A DNA stretch of 5,109 nucleotides, taken from NCBI GenBank assembly GCA_913050205.1, contig CAJXAU010000156.1, positions 1-5,109 of the forward strand, in the 5' to 3' direction. Of this stretch, positions 1 through 5,109 are shown piece after piece. The notes beneath the pieces were generated by a model that ran no database searches, was not told where the DNA came from, and was given only the letters and a program-made list of their open reading frames with translations. Position 1 is the first letter of the stretch; each line of letters opens with the position of its first letter. Source of the DNA: an uncultured Verrucomicrobiota bacterium (lineage in GTDB: Bacteria > Verrucomicrobiota > Verrucomicrobiia > Limisphaerales > UBA1096). A program made the translations under genes and the position numbers.

Positions 1-360
1 GTCAACGCTTGGCGCTTCAGCAGTCCGCGCGACATGATTGGCTACCAGCAGGTTGGCCCGAGCAAGCTTTCCAATTTCCGGAATCCTTCTGATTCAGTCT
101 ATGTCGGGGACAGCTCGGCAGGGTCATGGAGGCCTATCATCACCGGCCTGAATGATCCCCACAACAACACCTGGCTCAACGATGTGTGGCGGCCGAGCCA
201 CCTGCCGTACGGCGCCAACGGCAAACGCCTGAGCATGGATCGGCGTATTGCGGCCAAGCGCCACAACGACGGGGCGAATCTGGCCTACCTTGACGGCCAT
301 GCCGGCTTTCGCAAGGGCAGCCAGATAACCATCGATCTTTTCCGCGAGCAAAAACCGTAG
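1..360 (+). CDS. H-X9-DG pseudopilin-like protein (DUF1559-type), C-terminal 119 residues, 5' end outside window
   Basis: The reading frame is open from base 1 to a TAG at 358-360, so this is the tail of a longer gene; the ATG at 34 is probably internal. The telling motif is RHNDGANLAYLDGHAGF: a His (codon 262-264), nine residues, then Asp-Gly (ending at 297). This matches the H-X9-DG C-terminal motif of prepilin-type cleavage/methylation-domain proteins, which are abundant in Verrucomicrobiota, Planctomycetota and Lentisphaerota. The upstream stretch NPSDSVYVGDS also fits the family, where a segment of this kind precedes the motif. By family precedent the missing N-terminus would carry a type IV pilin-like leader and one transmembrane helix, placing the protein at the envelope; that part cannot be seen here. 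The exact function of these proteins is unknown. The gene converges on the EF-G gene with 19 bases between the two stop codons. Confidence 0.85.
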   Translation, partial: VNAWRFSSPRDMIGYQQVGPSKLSNFRNPSDSVYVGDSSAGSWRPIITGLNDPHNNTWLNDVWRPSHLPYGANGKRLSMDRRIAAKRHNDGANLAYLDGHAGFRKGSQITIDLFREQKP

Positions 361-374
361 CGCTTGGCCAAGTG
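361..374. repeat. TTGGCCAA palindrome, copy 1
   Basis: The sequence CGCTTGGCCAAGTG contains the perfect 10-bp palindrome CTTGGCCAAG (363-372). It fills most of the 19-base gap between the convergent stop codons of the H-X9-DG gene and the EF-G gene. Two further copies of the 8-bp core lie at 2592-2599 and 3421-3428. No function is established, and it may be coincidence. Confidence 0.35.
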
Positions 375-379
375 GGTGG

Positions 380-2455
380 TTATTCCGTGCCGTTCGCTTC
401 GGTATGGGCGATGACTTTTTGTTCCAATTCGTGGGGCATGTATTCGTAGTGGCTGAATTCCTCTGAGTGCAGCCCGCGGCCCCCGGTGAGGGAACGCAGG
501 TTGGTGGAATAGTGGTACAGCTCCATTTGCGGCACCTCGGCCCGGACAACCTGAAATGCGCCCTCGGCATCCATCCCAAGGATCTTGCCCCGGCGGCTTG
601 AGAGGTCGCCCATTACGGCGCCCATGAATTCCTCCGGCACGCTGATTTCGATTTTGGTGATTGGCTCAAGGATGCATGGCTTGGCGGATTGGAACGCCTC
701 TCGGAACGCCTGCTTGCCGGCGATCTGGAACGCCACGTCCTTGGAGTCGACCGGGTGCATTTTGCCGTCGTAAAAATCAATTTCCACATCGACCACACGG
801 TACCCAGCGAGGATGCCATCGGTGCAGGCACTATTGACGCCCTTCTGCACAGAGGGAACGAAAACGCGGTCGACATTTTGACCGACAAGGGACTCGTGAA
901 AATCGATTCCGTTATCCCGCTGGCTTGGCTGAATACGCATCCAAACCTCGGCGAATTGTCCGGCGCCGCCGCTCTGTTTCTTGTGTCGGTACTTGGCTTC
1001 GCCGTTGCTGCGTATGGTTTCGCGAAAGGGGATTTTTGGGGCCGATAGGTCGATCTCGACGTTGAAACGTTCCTTGAGTCGCTCCATTGCAACTTGCAAG
1101 TGCAACTCTCCCTGGCCGGAGACGACAGTTTGGTGGAGTTCGGGATCGACGTGGTAGTGAAACGCAGGATCCTCTTCGTGTAGTGCTGCGAGGCCGACGG
1201 CGACTTTTTCCTCATCGCCCTTGTTGTGCGGCCGTAGTGCCTCGTGAATGTTGGGGTTGGGATACTCCATCGGGGTGACTTGAACCTTGCGCTTGGTTGA
1301 GGTGAGCGTGTTGCCGGTGTGAGTATTTTTTAGTTTCACCAATGCCCCAATTTCGCCGGCGTTGAGCTGATCCACCTTGTCCCGATTTTTCCCGTTTAAG
1401 ATGAACATTTGCCCGAGGCGCTGGGGTTCCCCGGTGCTGGCGTTAAGGATTTCTTCGCCGGACTTGAGCGTACCGGCGAGTACCTTGACGAAGGATAGCT
1501 CCCCGAGGTGTTGTTCGTTGATCGTCTTAAACACGAATGCCACTGGGTCTTCGTCGTCTAGCGAGACGGTGATCTCGTTTTCCTCCGGGTCGGTTGCGAC
1601 AGCGTCCGGATGGTCATCGGGCGAACTGCTGTATTTTGAGATGAAATCCATCAACCGCGACACCCCGACGTTTGTTTCCGCACTGGTGAAAAACACAGGG
1701 ATGAAATTTTGGGATTCAAACGCCTTGTGAAGGCCGCCACGGAGTTCCTCCTCCGTAATGCCTTCGTCAAAAAACTTCTCGAGCAACGAGTCGTCAGACT
1801 CGGCAACGAACTCGATTAGTTGCGTGTGCAGTCGGTCGAGTTCGTCCGCTTCATCCCCGGTGACGGGGGACTCGTCGTACTCTCCACTGCCATCGGTCTT
1901 GTAGGTCAGCTTGGATTTGCGGATGACATCGAGCGCCTCGTTGAAGCCGGGGCCGGGATTGACTGGGATGTTGATGGGGAAAAACCGTTTCCCGAACGTA
2001 GTCGCCAATTCCTCAAGGATTGGTTCGTGCCGGGCATTTTCGGCGTCCATCCCGTTGACAACCATCACTTTTGACAGGCCGTACTCTCTGGCGTATTCCC
2101 AGACCTTGGCGGTACCGATCTCGATGCCATGTGTGGCGTGAACGACGACGACAGCCATGTCTGAGACCTTTAGCGCGGCGCGGCTCTCGGCGATGAAATC
2201 AAGGTAACCAGGCGTGTCGATGATGTTAAAACGGTTTTCCAGCCACTCGGCGTGCAACAGCGACGTGTGGATGGAAAAGTGTCTCTCCTGTTCGGCCTTG
2301 TGATAGTCCGAGACTGTGGTGCCTTCCGTCACAGACCCAAGGCGGTTGATGTTTCCGCAACAGGCTAGCATGCATTCGCCCAGCATGGTCTTGCCCGAGG
2401 AGGCATGACCCACCAGTGCGACGTTCCTCAAGTTGGAGTGGGTGTAGTTTTTCAT
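380..2455 (-). CDS. fusA: Elongation factor G paralogue, EF-G II (EF-G-2)-like translational GTPase
   Basis: This is a 691-residue protein with the full EF-G architecture in the cytoplasm. The GTPase domain spans about 1-275, with P-loop GHASSGKT at 16-23, DTPGY at 80-84 and TSAE at 257-260. Domain II spans about 300-390, domain III about 400-480 (VSGQGELHLQ), domain IV about 484-590 and domain V about 594-691 (SRRGKILGM, LTGGRG). The domain IV tip keeps His567 in DGKMHPVDS, equivalent to the His of DGSYHDVDSS in standard EF-G, which supports a translocation-type role. The EGTTVSDY and DTPGY signatures, compared from memory with Thermus thermophilus EF-G-2, place it in the divergent EF-G II group rather than the housekeeping EF-G. 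Deviations: the switch I Thr is Ser61, the catalytic His after DTPG is Tyr84, and the G4 NKxD is NGMD (Gly135). I chose the ATG at 2455 because MKNYTHSNLRNVALVGH is where family members begin; a longer frame to 2599 would overlap the divergent gene. No clear Shine-Dalgarno precedes it. The stop is TAA at 380-382. The main EF-G gene is presumably elsewhere. Confidence 0.93.
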   Translation of the reverse strand: MKNYTHSNLRNVALVGHASSGKTMLGECMLACCGNINRLGSVTEGTTVSDYHKAEQERHFSIHTSLLHAEWLENRFNIIDTPGYLDFIAESRAALKVSDMAVVVVHATHGIEIGTAKVWEYAREYGLSKVMVVNGMDAENARHEPILEELATTFGKRFFPINIPVNPGPGFNEALDVIRKSKLTYKTDGSGEYDESPVTGDEADELDRLHTQLIEFVAESDDSLLEKFFDEGITEEELRGGLHKAFESQNFIPVFFTSAETNVGVSRLMDFISKYSSSPDDHPDAVATDPEENEITVSLDDEDPVAFVFKTINEQHLGELSFVKVLAGTLKSGEEILNASTGEPQRLGQMFILNGKNRDKVDQLNAGEIGALVKLKNTHTGNTLTSTKRKVQVTPMEYPNPNIHEALRPHNKGDEEKVAVGLAALHEEDPAFHYHVDPELHQTVVSGQGELHLQVAMERLKERFNVEIDLSAPKIPFRETIRSNGEAKYRHKKQSGGAGQFAEVWMRIQPSQRDNGIDFHESLVGQNVDRVFVPSVQKGVNSACTDGILAGYRVVDVEIDFYDGKMHPVDSKDVAFQIAGKQAFREAFQSAKPCILEPITKIEISVPEEFMGAVMGDLSSRRGKILGMDAEGAFQVVRAEVPQMELYHYSTNLRSLTGGRGLHSEEFSHYEYMPHELEQKVIAHTEANGTE

Positions 2456-2621
2456 AACGCAAAAGGGGTTCAGTTGGTGATTAGGTGCCCGGGTCGGTTC
2501 GAATGCAAGCTCGAGATATTCACCGACAATCGGGAGAGCGACGCATCTCTCTCTGTGTAAGATACTTGCGTTTTTGGAGTTTTTCTCGCGTTTGGCCAAG
2601 TGCTCCCGTACATTTTTGCCC
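2456..2621. promoter_or_regulatory. Divergent intergenic region between the EF-G paralogue and DUF1015 genes
   Basis: These 166 bases separate two genes transcribed away from each other, so they should hold both promoters. I see no convincing paired -35/-10 boxes. The best + strand candidate is TAAGAT at 2558-2563, about 58 bases before the GTG start, but it has no matching -35 box. A CTCTCTCT run lies just upstream at 2546-2553. One copy of the TTGGCCAA palindrome sits at 2592-2599, about 22 bases before the DUF1015 start. The 48 codons open on the - strand here (2456-2599) do not look like EF-G and are treated as non-coding. Confidence 0.4.
2589..2602. repeat. TTGGCCAA palindrome, copy 2
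   Basis: The sequence CGTTTGGCCAAGTG differs from copy 1 at a single base (T for C at its third position). It lies in the divergent intergenic region close to the DUF1015 start codon, where a palindrome could serve as an operator. That role is only a guess. Confidence 0.35.
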
Positions 2622-3839
2622 GTGGCAATTGTAAAGCCTTTCCCAGCGCTTCTGCCCGATGCCAGCCGTGCCTCGGAAATCTGCGAACTCCCCTACGATG
2701 TGATGTCCACCGCCGAAGCCAGTCAAATGGCTGAGGGGCGTCCGTTTAGCTTTCTGCACGTTAGTCGGCCGGAGATCGACCTGCCGGAGGGCACCCCGAC
2801 GAACGACCCAAGTGTCTACGCCAAGGCACGCGAAAACTTCGACCGCCTGATCGCCGAGGGGGCACTGCGAAAGGATGGCCAAGCACACTATTACCTCTAC
2901 CGGCAAATCATGGGAGGGCATGCGCAACTTGGCCTCGTGGCAGTGGCGAGTTGTGCCGAATACGATTCGAACACAATCCGCAAGCACGAGTTCACCCGGC
3001 CGGACAAGGAGGACGACCGAGTGGCCCACCTCGAGGTATTGGATGCACAAACCGGCCCGGTGTTTTTAACCTACCCAGCCGATGCAGAACTTGATGCGTT
3101 ATTCGAGCGAGTCTCCTCCGGCGAACCGGACGTGGATTTCACAGCGCCGGATAGTGTCCGTCACACGTCATGGACGATTGCTGCCGGTGAGGACACAGCG
3201 TTCATCGAGGAACGATTTGCAGGCATCCCGAATCTATATATTGCAGATGGGCATCATCGCAGCGCGGCCGCCTCGCGGGTGAACCAACGCCGATCCGGTG
3301 CGGGAACCAGTGGGTTGTTTTTGACCGTGATCTTCCCGCACGACCAAATGCAAATCCTTGCCTACAACCGGGCCGTGCGCGATCTAAACGGCTTGTCTCA
3401 TGACGAGTTTCGAGCCGCGCTTGGCCAAGCGTTTGAGATCGAGCCAAGCGGCCAGGCGGAACCGACCGGCAAGCACGAGATCGGACTTTACCTTGATGGC
3501 CAGTGGAGCACGCTGCGGCCTAAACCAAGCGCCATCGACCCCAACGACGCGATCAAGCAACTCGACGTCAGCATCCTGCAGGATCACGCACTGGCACCGA
3601 TCCTTGGGATAGATGACCCGCGCCGGAGCAAGCGCATTGCCTTTGTCGGGGGAATCCGAGGGACGGGAGAGTTGGAGAAACTGGTTGATAGCGGCGAGTT
3701 CGCCTGTGCTTTTTCGATGTACCCGACAAGCATCGAGGATCTGATGACCATCGCGGACGGGGGAGGGATCATGCCGCCGAAGAGCACTTGGTTTGAGCCC
3801 AAGCTGCGCGACGGAATGTTCAGCCACCAGATTTCCTGA
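2622..3839 (+). CDS. DUF1015 family protein (COG4198), possible small-molecule kinase
   Basis: This 405-residue protein is a full-length member of the DUF1015 family. Family hallmarks in order are: AIVKPFPALLP at the N-terminus, LPYDV (23-27), FSFLHVSRPEIDLP (42-55), KHEFTRPDKEDDR (121-133), GPVFLTY (145-151), IADGHHRSAAA (207-217) and the C-terminal PKSTWFEPKLRDGMFSH. The Asp-Gly-His-His-Arg block is the most conserved and is probably catalytic. There is no signal peptide or membrane segment, so it is probably cytoplasmic. The role is not firmly settled: homologues often sit beside serA/serC serine-biosynthesis genes, and I recall a thermophile member being reported as a pyrophosphate-dependent serine kinase, which should be verified. 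No serine genes are visible here. I chose the GTG at 2622 because MAIVKPF matches the usual family start; the frame also extends to a TTG at 2574. No Shine-Dalgarno is evident. The stop TGA (3837-3839) directly abuts the stop of the convergent chelatase gene. Confidence 0.88.
   Translation: MAIVKPFPALLPDASRASEICELPYDVMSTAEASQMAEGRPFSFLHVSRPEIDLPEGTPTNDPSVYAKARENFDRLIAEGALRKDGQAHYYLYRQIMGGHAQLGLVAVASCAEYDSNTIRKHEFTRPDKEDDRVAHLEVLDAQTGPVFLTYPADAELDALFERVSSGEPDVDFTAPDSVRHTSWTIAAGEDTAFIEERFAGIPNLYIADGHHRSAAASRVNQRRSGAGTSGLFLTVIFPHDQMQILAYNRAVRDLNGLSHDEFRAALGQAFEIEPSGQAEPTGKHEIGLYLDGQWSTLRPKPSAIDPNDAIKQLDVSILQDHALAPILGIDDPRRSKRIAFVGGIRGTGELEKLVDSGEFACAFSMYPTSIEDLMTIADGGGIMPPKSTWFEPKLRDGMFSHQIS
3418..3431. 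repeat. TTGGCCAA palindrome, copy 3 (14-bp perfect inverted repeat)
   Basis: The sequence CGCTTGGCCAAGCG is a perfect 14-bp palindrome inside the DUF1015 coding region, where it encodes part of RAALGQAFE. It is the most symmetrical of the three copies of the TTGGCCAA core. Being in coding sequence, it may simply reflect codon choice. Confidence 0.35.
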
Positions 3840-4682
3840 TCATCTCGCAGCGGCCTCTCGGACCCGCTCGAGAATCACTTCGGCGATGAACGGCTCGGTG
3901 CCGATACTGGCCGAATACCAAAGCCTTTTCCCGCGGCGTTCGGTGGGGTTGACCCATGTGGGCTGCCCGTTTGTGAGGCGTTCCCTCACCCGTTTTTCTG
4001 TTTCGCCCAGCATGACCGGGATGTCCTCAAACGAGTGCAGTCCGTCGCTGATGAAAAAGGGAACCATCACGATGTTTTTCGTTTCGGCCAATTCATAGCA
4101 CGCCTCAACGCGGGGTTCCTCCTCCATGAACACCGCGTGTACATCGGCATACTCGCCTTCAGTCCGGATGCGTGCCGCCTGTTCCTCGATGACCTTGCGC
4201 GAATTCTCGTTGTTGCTGGTACCGTGGCCGGCGATGAACAATGTGGTGTTTTCCGTGCGGGGCAGCGAGGGGAACGGGTGTGCCTCGACGATGCCTTTCG
4301 CCCGGGCAACGAGAGCGCTCGTCATACTTTCATGTGTGCCGATGGGGCCACAGTAGTGGATCGTTTGTTCGCCATTACGCTGGGTTAACTTGAACGAGCC
4401 GTCGCTGCGCTGGGCAAAGCCCAGTTCGCGAGGCAGCACCTCCTCGGTGAAGTAACCCTCGCTGATGAATAGCGGGACAACAAAAACGCGCTTCGCAAAA
4501 ATTCCGCGCAACACGGCACTAACACCTGGTTCGAGTTTCCAGAATGCCTCCTCAACTTGTGCGAATAGGTTTCTCGAACGGAGCGTGTCGGCGTGCTGAT
4601 AGGTCGGCTTGGCTGAGTCCACGTTGAGAGTGGAACCATGCCCCAGCAATACCAATGCACTGTCTGATAAATCGTCGGCCAT
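3840..4682 (-). CDS. cbiX: CbiX/SirB-type sirohydrochlorin chelatase, two-domain form
   Basis: This 280-residue protein consists of two tandem class II chelatase halves. The first half has VLLGHGS (11-17), VFVVPLFISEGYF (66-78) and GPIGTHESM (112-120). The second half has LFIAGHGTSNNENS (148-161), IVMVPFFISDGLHSFEDIP (204-222) and ASIGTEPF (258-265). The family inserts cobalt, iron or nickel into sirohydrochlorin in the cytoplasm, on the way to cobalamin, siroheme or coenzyme F430; sequence alone does not fix the metal. The His that follows the PxFIS(D/E)G stretch is present in the second half (His216) but is Phe78 in the first, so the complete His pair (His153, His216) lies C-terminally. I chose the ATG at 4682, giving MADDLSDSALVLLGHGS; a TTG at 4694 would add four residues. 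No Shine-Dalgarno is clear. No other cobalamin or siroheme gene is nearby. The stop TGA occupies 3842-3840. Confidence 0.85.
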   Translation of the reverse strand: MADDLSDSALVLLGHGSTLNVDSAKPTYQHADTLRSRNLFAQVEEAFWKLEPGVSAVLRGIFAKRVFVVPLFISEGYFTEEVLPRELGFAQRSDGSFKLTQRNGEQTIHYCGPIGTHESMTSALVARAKGIVEAHPFPSLPRTENTTLFIAGHGTSNNENSRKVIEEQAARIRTEGEYADVHAVFMEEEPRVEACYELAETKNIVMVPFFISDGLHSFEDIPVMLGETEKRVRERLTNGQPTWVNPTERRGKRLWYSASIGTEPFIAEVILERVREAAAR

Positions 4683-4729
4683 GACGCTGTGCAATTAACT
4701 GCTTCAGGAGTCGAGTCGTTGCAAGCCAC

Positions 4730-4759
4730 AAAAAAACGGGCAGCGTTTCCGCTGCCCGT
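4730..4759 (-). terminator. Rho-independent terminator of the coiled-coil protein gene
   Basis: Read on the - strand, a perfect 10-bp GC-rich stem (arms 4759-4750 and 4745-4736, starting ACGGGCAGCG) encloses a GAAA tetraloop and is followed at once by T-rich sequence from the A-run 4730-4736. The hairpin begins 24 bases after the stop codon of the upstream - strand gene at 4784. It should uncouple that gene from the chelatase gene 47 bases further along. On the + strand it has no T-run after the stem, so it is expected to act in one direction only. Confidence 0.93.
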
Positions 4760-4783
4760 CGTGAAGAGTTAATTCAGCGTAAA

Positions 4784-5109
4784 TTATTCACCCGGCTTGT
4801 CGCCGTCTTCCTCGTTGGCATCGATGACATCGTCGCGCTTGTTCTTGAATTCCTCGCGGATTTCCTTGATGCGCTCCCGAACTTCCTCGCGGTTGCCCTT
4901 CATGCCCTCGAACCAATCCTTACGGAGATTCTTCAACTGTTCGCGCAGGCCTTCCTTGTCCTCGTCGGAGGCGTCCTTCAACTGCTTGTGCAGGTCCTTC
5001 ACCTTTTCATGATGTTCCTTGGCAGCTGTCTCGAAGGCTTCGCGCAGTTCCTTAATCTTGTCGTCATCGCGAACCAATTTGCCGAAGGCGCGGCCTTGAT
5101 GCTTGATCT
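4784..5109 (-). CDS. Hypothetical charged coiled-coil protein, N-terminus beyond right edge
   Basis: I do not recognise a family. The - strand frame is open from the window edge to a TAA at 4786-4784, giving at least 107 residues. A TTG at 5077 could be a start, but the frame continues upstream in similar style (IKHQGRAFGKLVRDDD) and no Shine-Dalgarno precedes the TTG, so the true start is probably outside. The protein is dominated by Lys, Glu, Asp and Arg, with hydrophobic residues at 3-4 spacing, as in an alpha-helical coiled coil or helical bundle. A motif recurs: IKELREAF, LKNLRKDWF and IKEIREEF. A Gly between the first and second helical stretches and GMKGN between the second and third suggest turns. 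The tail, NEEDGDKPGE, is acidic and probably disordered. There is no Cys and no membrane segment in the visible part; a signal peptide could exist upstream. The gene ends in its own strong terminator. Confidence 0.7.
   Translation of the reverse strand, partial: IKHQGRAFGKLVRDDDKIKELREAFETAAKEHHEKVKDLHKQLKDASDEDKEGLREQLKNLRKDWFEGMKGNREEVRERIKEIREEFKNKRDDVIDANEEDGDKPGE

Noticed and set aside
361..379. A possible bidirectional terminator between the convergent H-X9-DG and EF-G genes
   Set aside because: The palindrome CTTGGCCAAG can form only a short stem, and neither strand has a T-run directly after it.
2456..2599. A 48-codon N-terminal extension of the EF-G paralogue starting at an ATG at 2599
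   Set aside because: EF-G proteins begin just before the P-loop as in the ATG at 2455; the extension has no EF-G similarity and would overlap the 5' end of the longer form of the divergent gene.
2574..2621. A 16-residue longer start (TTG at 2574) for the DUF1015 protein
   Set aside because: The family start pattern matches MAIVKPF from the GTG at 2622, and the extra residues look like untranslated leader.
2520..3050. A 176-codon open frame on the - strand opposite the DUF1015 gene, and similar long frames opposite the EF-G and chelatase genes
   Set aside because: They carry no recognisable motifs and lie opposite well-supported conserved genes; GC-rich coding sequence commonly leaves such shadow frames open.
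4695..4724. A promoter for the chelatase gene using TTGCAA (4719-4724) and TTAATT on the - strand
   Set aside because: The spacing is about 20 bases, too wide for a standard housekeeping promoter, and both boxes match consensus poorly.
1..5109. A defence, mobile or biosynthetic gene cluster hidden in the window
   Set aside because: All substantial frames are explained by ordinary conserved families on alternating strands; I saw no transposase, integrase, inverted-repeat ends, CRISPR repeats or toxin-antitoxin pair.

Overview
The window is ordinary chromosomal sequence, GC-moderate by eye, from what looks like a Verrucomicrobiota or related PVC-superphylum bacterium. The main clue is the first gene: the C-terminal end of a pseudopilin-like protein with an H-X9-DG motif, a type greatly expanded in Verrucomicrobiota, Planctomycetota and Lentisphaerota. 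The lineage is an inference from family distribution. No rRNA, tRNA, CRISPR array, insertion sequence, phage gene or plasmid gene is visible.

Layout from left to right: (1) the 3' end of the H-X9-DG protein gene on the + strand (1-360); (2) a complete elongation factor G paralogue on the - strand (380-2455), resembling the divergent EF-G II / EF-G-2 group; (3) a 166-bp divergent intergenic region (2456-2621); (4) a complete DUF1015-family gene on the + strand (2622-3839); (5) a complete two-domain CbiX/SirB-type chelatase on the - strand (3840-4682), whose stop codon directly abuts that of the DUF1015 gene; (6) a strong intrinsic terminator (4730-4759) belonging to (7) a highly charged coiled-coil protein on the - strand (4784 to beyond the right edge), whose N-terminus lies outside the window.

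The first four genes alternate strands, and the two consecutive - strand genes at the right are separated by a terminator. Nothing looks like an operon, and I see no evidence that these genes form one system. Their known or likely roles are separate: surface/secretion-associated pseudopilin, translation GTPase, possible small-molecule kinase, tetrapyrrole metal insertion, and an unknown helical protein.

The most notable details are within the genes. The EF-G paralogue departs from the standard GTPase motifs, including a Gly in place of the G4 lysine. The chelatase appears to keep its paired metal-site histidines only in its C-terminal half. An 8-bp palindrome, TTGGCCAA, occurs three times. 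None of the three visible start codons has a recognisable Shine-Dalgarno sequence. I did not find a convincing undescribed system here.
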